Assembly: GCF_001905905.1 (NCBI RefSeq)
Contig: NZ_LIVT01000003.1
Span: 1,007,001 to 1,071,000, forward strand
Reading direction: 5' to 3'
Length of the DNA stretch: 64,000 nt
From: Streptomyces sp. CB02366
GTDB taxonomy: Bacteria; Actinomycetota; Actinomycetes; Streptomycetales; Streptomycetaceae
Below are positions 1-9,048 of the stretch, piece by piece. The notes below the pieces were generated by a model. The model saw only the letters and a program-made list of their open reading frames with translations, was not told the DNA's origin and ran no database searches. Position 1 is the first letter of the stretch, and the number at the start of each line of letters is the position of its first letter. A program made the position numbers and the translations under genes.

Positions 1-2841
1 CGTCAGTCTCTGCCGGGAGCCGGTGAGCGCGGCGGCCAGCAGCCCGGCGAGCACCGGGACGGCCAGGGCCAGCAGCCCGACGGTCTCCCACGGCATCACG
101 ATCGGCGTGTACGCCGACTGCATCGGGTCCGCCCGCATCTCCGCCAGCGCCGCGCGCAGGTCGGTGAGCCGCAGGGCGATCGCGGGCACGAGGCCCGCCG
201 CCGTTCCCAGCAGGACGCCGGTCAGGGCGACGACCAGGCACTGGAAGCCGGACAGGGACCGCCGCAGGCCCGGGGGCGCGCCCACCGCGCTGAGCGTGGT
301 GAGGTCGGCCTCCGCGTCGGCCTTGGACAGCCCGGTCGTGATGGCCGCCGCGCCGAGGGTCACCACTCCGGCGAAGAGGGCGAGGATCAGCAGGATCGTG
401 TCGTCCTCGGTCCGGAACTCCTCGTCCGAGGCCATCAGGTACGCCTTGTTCCCGGCCTGGGCGAGTGCCGCGTAGGCCGCCTGGCGCTCGGCGTCCGTGG
501 CCTCGCGGCCCAGCGTGTAGAAGCTGCCGTAGTCCTCGACGTGCAGTCCGAGGCGCTCGGCGGTCTTCCGCGGCATGACCATCCGGATGCCGGGGGTCGC
601 CGCGTACCGGTCGGGGGCGACGTACACCTTCAGCCGGTCCGTGGTGGTGCGCGCCGCGCCGGGGCGCCGGGCCCGGTTCTTCCCGTCCTGGTCGCTGTAG
701 GCGTGGGTGGCCTTGAGGGTGACCTCGCCGTTCTTCGCGTACGCCGAGTTCAGCAGGACGGGCGTCCCCGCCTCCAGGGCCTTCGCCGCCGCCGGGTCGT
801 CGAGCTTCACGTACGTGTCGAGGACGTCCGCGCCCCCGATGACGATCTTGTGCTCGGCGGTGCCGAACGCGACCGTCGTGTAGTTCTCGTCCATGCAGGC
901 CGGGGAGTTCATGACCCGCTTGTGCTCGTCGGCCGAGAGCCGCAGGGCCAGCTCCTTGGCGCCCTCGCCCTTGAGCGGGCAGGTGTGGCCCTCGCCGGAG
1001 GGCTTGACGAGTTCGAGCTCCCCGCAGTCGCCCTCCTCCCGGCGGTGGACCGAGCAGTCGCTGCCGGCCCAGACCCGGCCGAAGTCGGCGGCCTTGCCGA
1101 TGACCGGGTAGTTCTGCTCGACGGCCGTGCGGGAGCGGGGCAGTTCGGCGTCCGCGCCGAGGTCGGTCGCCGTCAGGGCGAGGGTGCCCGGGGTCATGTT
1201 GGGCACGTAGTCGTACGCCTGCTCGGCGGCGCTGCTGCTGGTGTACGTGGCGATGGCGACGCTGCCCGCGACGGCCGCCATCACGGCGGCGACGGCGGGA
1301 GCGGTACGGCCCCGGTTGCGGGCCGCGTCGCGCAGGGCGATCCGGGGCGTCAGCGGAAGGCTCCGGCCGAGCCGCCCGAGGAAGCCGACGATCACGGGGA
1401 TGCAGCCCAGTACGCCGAGTTCGGCCAGGACGGAACCGCCGGCGACGAAGGCGGTGTCGCCCGCCACCCCGCCGTAGACGGCGACGCCGACGCCGGCCGT
1501 GAGCGCGATGAGGCCGATGACGGGCAGCACGCGGGAGCCGCGGCGGGCGCCGCGCCGTCCGGTGAGCGATTCCAGGACCGACTGGCGGCCGGCGACGATC
1601 GCCGGGGCCAGGGCGGCGAGGACGCCGGTGACCAGGCCGAGCGCGGCGATGCCGAGGATCTCCCAGGGGCGTACGGTCAGTTCGCCGAAGCGGCTGCCCG
1701 TGTAGTCCTCGATCATCGGGCGGAACAGGGCGGTCAGCCCGAACCCGGCGCCGACCCCGGCCACCGCGCCGATGCCGCCGATCACGGCGCCGCCCGCGAG
1801 CACCACGGCCCGGACCTGGCTCCGGCTGCCGCCGCACGAGCCGACCAGACCCAGCTGGCGGCGCGAACGACGCGCGCCCACGGCGAACGCCGGACCGGCC
1901 AGCAGCACGATCTCCAGGACGGCCATGGCGGCCACCGTGAGAACCGCCGCGGTCGTCTCCGTGGCGGTGGAGTACCCGAGGCTCGTCCCGGCCATCGGGA
2001 CCTCGGAGTCCGGCGGCGGGTCCAGGGCGACCTGGCGGGACTTGACCACCACGCCCATCTCATTGGCCGCGAGGATGTCCTGCCAGGTCACTCCCGCCCC
2101 GGGCGGACCCTTCACCAGCCACTTCGGGTCGCTCGGCTGGGGCGGCAGGATCGTCCTGTCGCGGTCGGCGGTCTTCTGCCAGGGGGCGATGACCGAGCCC
2201 GGGAGCGCGTAGAGGGAATCCGCCCGCAGGTCGGCGGGGAGTTCGACCGTGCCGGTGAGGGTGTAGGTCTGCTCGGGTCCGCGCACGGTGACGGTGTCGC
2301 CGATGGACAGTCCGGAGGCGTCGGCGAAGGCCGTGGTCGCGGCGATCTCGTTCCGCTTGCGCGGGTAGGCGCCGTCGGTCAGCTCGATCCGGCCGCGCAC
2401 CATCGGGTCGAAGAGGCGCAGCTCGCTGATCTCGGTGTCGGCGATGCCGTGCCGGGTGGTCACCGACGCGGGCACGCTGCGCTCGGTCAGGTAGTGGGAG
2501 CCCTCGGGGAAGGCGGCCGGCACGTCGACCGGCTTCTCCTGGACCTCGGGGGGCGGTTCGGGGGCGTCCTGGGGGGTGCCCCAGTTGATGCCGTCGGGCA
2601 TCTGCTGGAGCCGCACCGGGCCCAGGCTCGTGGACGAGAACCGGGCGTCGGCCGCTCCCAGTTCCGCCGTCAGCTCCTCGGCCCTGGTGGGCAGGGCGCT
2701 GCGGTAGGTGAGGTCGGCGGCGGTGACGCCGAGGACCGGGAGGGCGATCATCGCGACGACCAGGGCGCTGCGGCCCTTGGCCCGCGCGGCGTCGCGCCGG
2801 GCTATGCGGAGGGCGGCACGCCAGCCGGAGAAGACGCTCAC
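1..2841 (-). CDS. ABC transporter permease, FtsX/MacB type, 3' end cut off
   Basis: Large integral-membrane permease that should work with the ATPase encoded just upstream (2838-3617), probably exporting or extracting a lipid, peptide or drug. The GTG start at 2841 overlaps the ATPase stop by four bases (GTGA), so the two are translationally coupled. 947 codons are open up to base 1, so the stop lies just outside the window. The N-terminal region has a membrane segment (ALVVAMIALPVLGVTAADL) and a long extracytoplasmic part. Clusters of hydrophobic helices follow (e.g. AAVLTVAAMAVLEIVLLAG and GILAALAPAIVAG-like stretches), then a second extracytoplasmic domain and a last helix group (LLILALFAGVVTLGAAAIT). 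This duplicated FtsX layout is usual for long actinobacterial permeases. The substrate cannot be told from sequence; a PadR gene next door suggests drug or envelope-stress induction. Confidence 0.9.
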   Translation of the reverse strand, partial: MSVFSGWRAALRIARRDAARAKGRSALVVAMIALPVLGVTAADLTYRSALPTRAEELTAELGAADARFSSTSLGPVRLQQMPDGINWGTPQDAPEPPPEVQEKPVDVPAAFPEGSHYLTERSVPASVTTRHGIADTEISELRLFDPMVRGRIELTDGAYPRKRNEIAATTAFADASGLSIGDTVTVRGPEQTYTLTGTVELPADLRADSLYALPGSVIAPWQKTADRDRTILPPQPSDPKWLVKGPPGAGVTWQDILAANEMGVVVKSRQVALDPPPDSEVPMAGTSLGYSTATETTAAVLTVAAMAVLEIVLLAGPAFAVGARRSRRQLGLVGSCGGSRSQVRAVVLAGGAVIGGIGAVAGVGAGFGLTALFRPMIEDYTGSRFGELTVRPWEILGIAALGLVTGVLAALAPAIVAGRQSVLESLTGRRGARRGSRVLPVIGLIALTAGVGVAVYGGVAGDTAFVAGGSVLAELGVLGCIPVIVGFLGRLGRSLPLTPRIALRDAARNRGRTAPAVAAVMAAVAGSVAIATYTSSSAAEQAYDYVPNMTPGTLALTATDLGADAELPRSRTAVEQNYPVIGKAADFGRVWAGSDCSVHRREEGDCGELELVKPSGEGHTCPLKGEGAKELALRLSADEHKRVMNSPACMDENYTTVAFGTAEHKIVIGGADVLDTYVKLDDPAAAKALEAGTPVLLNSAYAKNGEVTLKATHAYSDQDGKNRARRPGAARTTTDRLKVYVAPDRYAATPGIRMVMPRKTAERLGLHVEDYGSFYTLGREATDAERQAAYAALAQAGNKAYLMASDEEFRTEDDTILLILALFAGVVTLGAAAITTGLSKADAEADLTTLSAVGAPPGLRRSLSGFQCLVVALTGVLLGTAAGLVPAIALRLTDLRAALAEMRADPMQSAYTPIVMPWETVGLLALAVPVLAGLLAAALTGSRQRLT

Positions 2842-3617
2842 CTGGTGGCCTCGGTGGTGGTGGAGAGCAGGGAGTCCGCTCCGGTGGTCAGGGTCTGGTC
2901 GACGATGGAGCCGTCCCGGAGGAAGACGACCCGGTCGGCCCAGGCCGCGTACCGGGGCTCGTGGGTCACCATGACGGCGGCCGCCCCCTGGTCGCAGCGG
3001 GTGCGCAGGAGGGCGAGGACGGACTCGCCGGTCTCGGAGTCGAGCGCTCCGGTGGGTTCGTCGGCGAGCACGAGGCGGCGGTCCCCGACGAGGGCGCGGG
3101 CGATGGCGACGCGCTGTTGCTGGCCGCCGGACATCTCGTCGGGGAAGCGGTCGGCGATCTGCTCCAGCTTCATCTCGGCCAGGGCGGCGAGGGCCTCCTT
3201 GCGGGCCTTGCGCACCGGGACGCCGTCGAGTTCGCGGGGCAGGGCGATGTTCTCGGCGGCGGTCAGGGCGGGGATGAGGTTGTAGTCCTGGAAGACGTAG
3301 CCGACGCTGCGGCGGCGCAGGGCGGCCATGCCCTTGGGGCCGAGAGCGGCGATGTCCTGGCCTTCGATGATCACCTGTCCGCCGGTGGCGGTGTCGAGGC
3401 CGCCGGCCAGGGTGAGCAGGGTGGACTTGCCGGAGCCGGAGGGGCCCATGACGGCGACCAGTTCGCCCGGGTGCACGGAGAGCTGGACGCCGCGCAGGGC
3501 GTGCACCCGCGTGACGCCGGAGCCATGGGTACGGGTCAGCCCCCGCAGTTCGAGTACGGGGCTGCCGCCGGGCGTCCCGGAGGACGGCGGGGGCGGCGGT
3601 GTGGCGGACGAAGGCAT
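2838..3617 (-). CDS. ABC transporter ATP-binding protein (LolD/MacB-like)
   Basis: Cytoplasmic ATPase of the FtsX-type exporter. All motifs are visible: Walker A GPSGSGKST, signature MSGGQQQRVAIARAL, Walker B RLVLADEPTGALDSE, and a switch His in MVTHEPRYAAW. The length of 259 aa is normal for the family. The ATG at 3617 is chosen because the longer frame upstream encodes only low-complexity Arg/Pro sequence and a purine-rich GGGGGGA lies upstream of this ATG. The N-terminal 20 residues are Pro/Ser-rich before the conserved core begins. It is followed with a four-base overlap by the permease; PadR lies 225 bp upstream on the same strand. Confidence 0.93.
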   Translation of the reverse strand: MPSSATPPPPPSSGTPGGSPVLELRGLTRTHGSGVTRVHALRGVQLSVHPGELVAVMGPSGSGKSTLLTLAGGLDTATGGQVIIEGQDIAALGPKGMAALRRRSVGYVFQDYNLIPALTAAENIALPRELDGVPVRKARKEALAALAEMKLEQIADRFPDEMSGGQQQRVAIARALVGDRRLVLADEPTGALDSETGESVLALLRTRCDQGAAAVMVTHEPRYAAWADRVVFLRDGSIVDQTLTTGADSLLSTTTEATR

Positions 3618-3842
3618 GTGGGAGGTCCCCCCTGGGAACGGCGTGGTCGGGTGTGGGCGGAGACGGCGGTGCTCGACGGCCGCGGTGCGCGTTCGTCCGC
3701 CGCGGTGCCGCCCGGATCGGTCGTACGGCGACGGCACGGGCGTACCGGAACCGGGTACGGGCGTACGGCTCCGGTACGGCTACGGCTCCGGCCGGGGCGC
3801 CGGGGCCGTACGGGCCGGTGCCGTCGGGCCGGCGCCGTCGGG

Positions 3843-4466
3843 TCAGCGCTGGGAGCGGTCGCGTCCGGCCAGGGTCCGGGCCGGCCCGCGGGTGGCGGCG
3901 GGGCCCGGGCCGGACGAGGGCTCGGTGGCGGCGGCCTCGGCGAGGCGGACGAGCCGGGACTCGCAGTGGTCGAGCCAGCGGGCCTCGGCCTCCGCCTGGA
4001 AGATCAGCTGTTCCACGACGAGCAGCCAGGCGACCTCGTCGCGGTCGGCCGGGACGTCGGCCAGGGCCTGGGCCTTGAGCCGGGTGTAGTCCTGCATGGC
4101 CTTGAGCGTGTGGTGGCGCTGGGACTGGATGACCTCGCGGATGTCGACCCCGGGGGCCCCCACGGCCATGGCCAGCTTGATGGCCAGTTCGTCACGGGGT
4201 GGGCTGGTGCGGTCCACGGGGGCCTCGAACCAGGCGCGCAGCTCGGCCCGCCCCTCGTCGGTGATGGCGTAGAGGTCGTGCCCGGCGGCGTCAGCGCCGT
4301 CCTGGACGACCATGCCGTCGCGTTCCAGCCGGCTGAGCGTCGTGTAGACCTGCCCGACGTTCAGGGGCCAGGTGGAGCCGGTGCGCGACTCGAACTCGGT
4401 GCGGAGCTGGGCCCCGTAGCGAGGGCCCCGTTCCAGCAGGGCCAGAAGGCCGTGGCGAATGGACAT
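3843..4466 (-). CDS. PadR-family transcriptional repressor
   Basis: A 207-aa DNA-binding protein starting MSIRHGLLALLERGPRYGAQ, the typical PadR opening. The winged helix (VGQVYTTLSRLERDGMV) is followed by the wing (LYAITDEGRAELRAWF). The C-terminal part (about 90-185) is the Vir/PadR dimerisation helix domain with acidic and aromatic helices. A disordered Pro/Gly/Arg tail follows. The ATG at 4466 fits the family N-terminus better than a start 12 codons upstream. That ATG lies inside a palindrome (4463-4490), which strongly suggests autorepression. The ABC exporter is on the same strand downstream and is the probable second target. The ligand is unknown. Confidence 0.92.
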   Translation of the reverse strand: MSIRHGLLALLERGPRYGAQLRTEFESRTGSTWPLNVGQVYTTLSRLERDGMVVQDGADAAGHDLYAITDEGRAELRAWFEAPVDRTSPPRDELAIKLAMAVGAPGVDIREVIQSQRHHTLKAMQDYTRLKAQALADVPADRDEVAWLLVVEQLIFQAEAEARWLDHCESRLVRLAEAAATEPSSGPGPAATRGPARTLAGRDRSQR

Positions 4467-4490
4467 ACTGAGTATGTATACCGAGTATGT
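4463..4490. promoter_or_regulatory. Palindromic PadR-type operator over the padR start codon
   Basis: AT-rich cluster of dyads in very GC-rich surroundings. The outer arms are ACATACT (4463-4469) and AGTATGT (4484-4490). Inside are ATACT-G-AGTAT (4465-4475) and the perfect GTATAC (4476-4481). Such ATAC/GTAT repeats resemble sites used by PadR repressors. The site covers the ATG at 4466, so binding would block both transcription and any leaderless message. Confidence 0.7.
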
Positions 4491-4557
4491 TCGTCCTGGC
4501 AAATGGAGACGGCCGCGGTGACGGAGCTGTTACGGGCCGGGGCGCGCGGGCGCGGGG

Positions 4558-5283
4558 TCAGTTCGCCCGGCGCATGCGGAACGCGAGGAAGCCGATCCCC
4601 AGCCCGACCAGGGTGATGCCCATGCCGAGCGAGACCTGCTGCACCCGCCGCAGGGAGGCGGCGTCCAGCGCCTGGGCGGCGGCCCGCTGCGCCGGGTCGG
4701 TGAAGGCGTCGGGCGGCGGGGTGGCGGCGGGCAGGTCGACGGGGTCGATGTGATTTTCGCCGGTCTCGCCGGTCCCGTCGGACGGGTCTTCCCCGTCCGG
4801 TGTCCGGGCCGCCGCCGGTTCCCACGGGGCGAGGGAGCGTCCGGGACGCGCCTTGCCGGCCCCGGCCTCGCGGCCGGCCAGCGGGGCGGTCGACCCGGAG
4901 ACCTGGGGGGACGCGGTGGGGGAGGGGGTCGCTCCCGGTGCGTCGTCCCCGCGTGGGCCGTGCCCGCTCGACGCCGCGGAGGACGGCACGGGCCACTCCT
5001 CGGGCGTCCCGACGAGCGGGACGGCGGAGGGCGGGAGCGGACCGGCGGGGAGCGCCGAGGGGGAGCCGGGGGCCGGCCGGGCGGGCCGGGGCGCCGCCGC
5101 GGCGGGGGGGACGGCGGACCCGGGAGGGCCCGACGCCCCCGGGGCCGACGCGGTGGGGGGCGGTCCGTCCGGGGGCGGCGCGCCGTGGCCGGAGCCGCCC
5201 AGCGGTCCCAGGGCCGCTCCGGCCGCCGCCAGCAGACAGACCGCACACCTCGCCGACCATGCGGCCGGCAGTCCTGGAGCCAT
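4558..5283 (-). CDS. Secreted/anchored Pro-Ala-rich protein
   Basis: 241-aa protein of unknown function. The N-terminus has a signal-like hydrophobic run (CAVCLLAAAGAALGPLGG). About 150 residues of Pro/Ala/Gly/Ser-rich, probably disordered sequence follow. A short conserved-looking helix region comes next (DAFTDPAQRAAAQALDAASLRRVQQ). The protein ends in one membrane helix (LGMGITLVGLGIGFLAFRM) and a basic tail RMRRAN. This layout suits an exported protein tethered at its C-terminus; no LPXTG sortase motif is seen. Start is the ATG at 5283. It lies between PadR and the PASTA kinase, all on the minus strand, with no clear functional link. Confidence 0.75.
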   Translation of the reverse strand: MAPGLPAAWSARCAVCLLAAAGAALGPLGGSGHGAPPPDGPPPTASAPGASGPPGSAVPPAAAAPRPARPAPGSPSALPAGPLPPSAVPLVGTPEEWPVPSSAASSGHGPRGDDAPGATPSPTASPQVSGSTAPLAGREAGAGKARPGRSLAPWEPAAARTPDGEDPSDGTGETGENHIDPVDLPAATPPPDAFTDPAQRAAAQALDAASLRRVQQVSLGMGITLVGLGIGFLAFRMRRAN

Positions 5284-5483
5284 GAGGCCAGCGTCACACG
5301 CGCCACTCCGTCCGGCATCCCGGACGCGCTACCCGGACATTCCACGCCGGTCAGCGGTCGGTAGCGGATGAGGGGACGAGATCCTGAACCCCGAAACGAT
5401 CAGCTTCGGACACCGGCACGCTGCCCGTCGGCTCAGGAGGAAGCCCCGGGCCCGGGTTCAGGAGGGAGGGCCCGACCGTCGGC

Positions 5484-7109
5484 TCAGGAGGGCTTGCCGG
5501 TGGAGACCTTCAGCTCGAAGTGGGCGCCGCGCTCGGGGACCGCGGTGCCCGAGGACGGGAACTGGCCGACGACCTGGCCGTCCGCGTAGGTGTTGCCCGG
5601 CTCCGCGATCTCCTTGATCGTCCAGCCCGCGGCGGCCGCACACGCCTTGGCCGACTGGATGTCCTTGTAGATGAAGCTCGGCGCGCGGACCTTCTGCGGG
5701 TCGTTGGAGTCCTCGGAGGCGTTCGAGCAGTCCGTGTCCTTCATCGTCCGGTTGCGCTCCGGCGGGCGGTAGCCCTCCACCTGCTCGGTGGTGCCGGAGT
5801 CGCCGCCCTTGCCCTCGTTCTCCTTGCCGTTCTGGAGGGCGATCGCGGTGATCAGGCCGCCGACGGCGAGCAGCGCGACGACGATCGAGCCGACGATGAC
5901 CGGCATGTTCCGCTTCGAGCCGGCGCGGCCGGCGGCGCCCACGGCGGTCGAGTGCTGCGGGCTGACCGCGTACGGCGGCGGCGTCGGGTGGGACAGCGGG
6001 CCGGCGGTCGGGTAGCCCTGGCCCGCCTGCGGATAGCCGTAGCCCGGGGCGGACGCGGGGGTCGGCTGACCGTAGGGCCCCGGCTGCGGGTGCGGCTGGT
6101 ACGGCGTCTGGACGCCGTGGGGCGCCGGAATGCTCTGGTCGACGGGCGGGAAGACCGCCGAGCCGACACCGGAGCCGCTGTTGGCGGGCCCGCCGCCGGC
6201 CACGATCACCGGGGCGCCGGTCCGGCCGTCCGAGGCGTTCAGCACGCGGGCGATCTCGTCGCGCATCGCGGCGGCGCTGGGGAAGCGCTCGTTCGGATTC
6301 TTCTTGAGCGCGCGGGCGACCAGGGCGTCCATCGCCGGGGTCACCGCCCGGTTGATGCTGGAGGGGGCGACCGGCTCCTCCTGCACGTGCGCGTAGGCGA
6401 TGGCCAGCGGCGAGTCCGCGTCGAACGGGATGCGGCCGGTGAGCAGCTGGAAGAGCATGATGCCGACCGAGTACAGGTCGGACCGGGCGTCGACGCCCCG
6501 GCCGAGGGCCTGCTCGGGGGAGAGGTACTGCGGAGTGCCGACGACCATGCCGGTCTGCGTCATCGAGGTGACGCCGGACTGCATGGCGCGGGCGATGCCG
6601 AAGTCCATGACCTTGACCACACCGCGCTTGGTCATCATCACGTTGCCCGGCTTGATGTCGCGGTGGACCAGGCCCATCTCGTGGCTGGTCTCCAGCGCGG
6701 CGAGCACGTCCGCCGTCACCTTGAGCGCCTTGTCGGCGGGCATCGCGCCGTGGTCGCGGATGTCGGCGGCCAGCACCGAACCGAGCGGCTGCCCCTCGAC
6801 GTACTCCATGACGATGTAGGGCATCAGCGCACCGCCGAGCTCGTCCTCGCCGGTGTCGAAGACGGAGACGATGTTGGTGTGCTGGAGCTTGGCGACGGCC
6901 TGCGCCTCACGCCGGAAGCGCTCGCGGAAGGACTGCTCGCGACCCAGTTCGGTGTGCAGGGTCTTGATCGCGACCTGGCGGTCCAGGGCGGAGTCGTAGG
7001 CCAGGTATACGGACGCCATCCCGCCTTCGCCGAGCAGGTCCCGCAGTTGGTAGCGGCCGCCCGCCACCGCTCCGCCCGCGTAGCGGCCCTGTGCGCCGTC
7101 CTGGCTCAT
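5484..7109 (-). CDS. Membrane Ser/Thr protein kinase with one PASTA domain
   Basis: 541-aa PknB-like kinase. The kinase domain spans about residues 20-290: glycine loop GEGGMASV (27-34), catalytic Lys49, HRDIKPGN (149-156), DFG (169-171) and an APE-equivalent SPE after the activation loop Thr/Ser residues. A Pro/Gly/Tyr/Gln-rich juxtamembrane linker follows, then one membrane helix (MPVIVGSIVVALLAVGGLI). The extracellular end is a single PASTA-like repeat (APSFIYKDIQSAKACAAAAG... ending in a VPERGAHFELKVSTG strand). One PASTA is fewer than the four of classical PknB. The ATG at 7109 is preferred over 7118 because GAGGGGG then sits at about 9 bases. It probably senses cell-wall fragments and is divergent from a second kinase at 7447. 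Confidence 0.95.
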   Translation of the reverse strand: MSQDGAQGRYAGGAVAGGRYQLRDLLGEGGMASVYLAYDSALDRQVAIKTLHTELGREQSFRERFRREAQAVAKLQHTNIVSVFDTGEDELGGALMPYIVMEYVEGQPLGSVLAADIRDHGAMPADKALKVTADVLAALETSHEMGLVHRDIKPGNVMMTKRGVVKVMDFGIARAMQSGVTSMTQTGMVVGTPQYLSPEQALGRGVDARSDLYSVGIMLFQLLTGRIPFDADSPLAIAYAHVQEEPVAPSSINRAVTPAMDALVARALKKNPNERFPSAAAMRDEIARVLNASDGRTGAPVIVAGGGPANSGSGVGSAVFPPVDQSIPAPHGVQTPYQPHPQPGPYGQPTPASAPGYGYPQAGQGYPTAGPLSHPTPPPYAVSPQHSTAVGAAGRAGSKRNMPVIVGSIVVALLAVGGLITAIALQNGKENEGKGGDSGTTEQVEGYRPPERNRTMKDTDCSNASEDSNDPQKVRAPSFIYKDIQSAKACAAAAGWTIKEIAEPGNTYADGQVVGQFPSSGTAVPERGAHFELKVSTGKPS

Positions 7110-7446
7110 GACTTGCATCCCCCTCGCCGGCGCGCGGTCGCACGCGGTGTTTCTGTAGGACGTGGTTGCGTGCGACGCGGTTCCGTACAACGCGATTACG
7201 CGCCAAGTCTGCCGTAGGGGTCCGACACGTCAAGCCGGGTGCCCGTTCCGTGACCCTACGCACAAGAAGCGTCCCGGAAGCGTTACAGGAACCACCCGGA
7301 ATTCACCGGGAGGACGCGCCGGGCGGGCAGATGATCCTGCCGGAGCGGAACCGGGGTGTCCGCGGAAGCCTGTAGCGTGACGTGGCAATGCAGCAAGGCA
7401 CCGTGAGAACCCGCGGACGCGCGGACAGATACGACGGCGAGGACTG
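7110..7446. promoter_or_regulatory. Divergent promoter region of the two kinases
   Basis: 337 bp without a credible gene between head-to-head kinase starts. It should hold both promoters. Part of it (about 7180-7270) is less GC-rich than the coding neighbours. I did not find a convincing pair of -35/-10 boxes or an extended palindrome. Confidence 0.5.
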
Positions 7447-9048
7447 ATGGCACCCGATTCCGAAGCAAACGGCGGCGGAGTTTCGGATGGCACCGACTCC
7501 TGGGGCGTCGGCGGCGTCGTAGGTGACGGACGTTACCGGATGACCCACCGGCTCGGCCGGGGCGGCATGGCAGAGGTCTACGCGGCGGAGGACGTCCGGC
7601 TCGGACGGACCGTCGCGGTGAAGCTGCTCCGTTCCGACCTGGCCGAGGACCCGGTCTCCAAGGCACGCTTCACCCGCGAGGCACAGTCCGTGGCGGGCCT
7701 CAACCACCACGCGATCGTCGCCGTGTACGACTCCGGCGAGGACGTCGTGGGCGGTCAGACCGTCCCCTACATCGTGATGGAGCTGGTCGAGGGGCGCACC
7801 ATCCGCGACCTCCTCCTGACCGCCGAGGCCCCGCCGCCCGAGCAGGCGCTGATCATCGTCTCGGGGGTGCTGGAAGCCCTCGCGTACTCGCACCAGCACG
7901 GCATCGTGCACCGCGACATCAAGCCCGCCAACGTCATCATCACGGACTCCGGCGCGGTCAAGGTGATGGACTTCGGCATCGCCCGCGCGCTGCACGGCGC
8001 GCAGTCGACGATGACCCAGACCGGCATGGTCATGGGCACTCCGCAGTACCTCTCCCCCGAGCAGGCGCTCGGCAAGGCCGTCGACCACCGCTCCGACCTG
8101 TACGCCACGGGCTGTCTGCTGTACGAACTGCTGGCGCTGCGGCCCCCGTTCACCGGCGAGACCCCGCTCTCGGTGGTCTACCAGCACGTCCAGGACATCC
8201 CGGTGCCCCCGTCCGAGGTCTCGGACGTGGTGCCGCCGGAGCTGGACGGCATGGTGATGCGCTCGCTGGCGAAGGACCCCGACGACCGGTTCCAGAGCGC
8301 CGAGGAGATGCGCGGCCTCGTCCAGTACAGCCTGCAGATGCTCCAGGTGCAGGGCGGCCACACGGGCACCTGGAACACCGGCCCGGTCGCGCTGCACGAG
8401 GGCGGCCAGACCCCGCCGCACGGCATGACCGGCTCCACCCGCCCGATGGGCGCGGGCCACCCGGTGCACGGGGACACCTCGCAGGGGCCGATCCTGCCTC
8501 CGTACAACCCGGACGACGGGGGGTACGACGGCGGGGGGCAGGGGCGTCCCGGCGGGCGCGGCAAGATGTGGCTCTTCGTCCTGCTCGCGCTGATCGCGAT
8601 CGGCGCGGGGGTCGCCTTCGCCGTGAACGCCGCGCAGGACAGCGGCGGCGCCAAGGACCCGGTCAAGCCGTCCACCTCGGCCAGCCCCTCCGAGAAGGAG
8701 CCCTCCGAGGAGCCCACCGAGGAGGAGAGCGACCAGCCGGAGGAGCCGGACACCTCCAGCGGCGGCCAGACGCGGCAGAACCCGCCGCCGTACATCCCGG
8801 ACCCGACCCCGACCCGGCCCACGTTCTCCCCGTCCCCGACCCAGACCGGCACAGATCCGGGCGCCTCGGACGGCAACGCCAACGAGGGCGGCAACGGCGA
8901 GCCCACCGGCGAGCCGAGCAGCCCGGTCACCGACCCCGGCACGCCGGGCGGCGCCGGGGACGACGGCGGCCCCGGGGGCGGCGAGGAGGACGGCGGTACG
9001 GGCACCACGCCGGGCGGCGACGCGTCGGCCGGCAACACCACGCCGTAA
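7447..9048 (+). CDS. Membrane Ser/Thr protein kinase with disordered extracellular tail
   Basis: 533-aa kinase. The domain runs from about residue 30 to 295, with glycine loop GRGGMAEV, catalytic Lys59, HRDIKPAN (155-162), DFG (175-177) and activation-loop TMTQTGMVMGTPQYLSPEQ. After a Gly/His/Pro linker there is one membrane helix at about 374-393 (MWLFVLLALIAIGAGVAFAV). Outside the membrane there is no PASTA or other folded sensor, only a Ser/Thr/Glu/Pro/Gly-rich tail of about 130 residues. It is a clear paralogue of the kinase transcribed divergently at 5484-7109 (shared VYAHVQ-like and PSAAAMRDEI/QSAEEMRG regions). The shared upstream region suggests co-regulation and perhaps cross-phosphorylation; that is inference. 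Confidence 0.95.
   Translation: MAPDSEANGGGVSDGTDSWGVGGVVGDGRYRMTHRLGRGGMAEVYAAEDVRLGRTVAVKLLRSDLAEDPVSKARFTREAQSVAGLNHHAIVAVYDSGEDVVGGQTVPYIVMELVEGRTIRDLLLTAEAPPPEQALIIVSGVLEALAYSHQHGIVHRDIKPANVIITDSGAVKVMDFGIARALHGAQSTMTQTGMVMGTPQYLSPEQALGKAVDHRSDLYATGCLLYELLALRPPFTGETPLSVVYQHVQDIPVPPSEVSDVVPPELDGMVMRSLAKDPDDRFQSAEEMRGLVQYSLQMLQVQGGHTGTWNTGPVALHEGGQTPPHGMTGSTRPMGAGHPVHGDTSQGPILPPYNPDDGGYDGGGQGRPGGRGKMWLFVLLALIAIGAGVAFAVNAAQDSGGAKDPVKPSTSASPSEKEPSEEPTEEESDQPEEPDTSSGGQTRQNPPPYIPDPTPTRPTFSPSPTQTGTDPGASDGNANEGGNGEPTGEPSSPVTDPGTPGGAGDDGGPGGGEEDGGTGTTPGGDASAGNTTP

Noticed and set aside
541..3285. A 914-codon open frame on the plus strand
   Set aside because: Antisense shadow of the ABC permease and ATPase, which have clear motifs on the minus strand.
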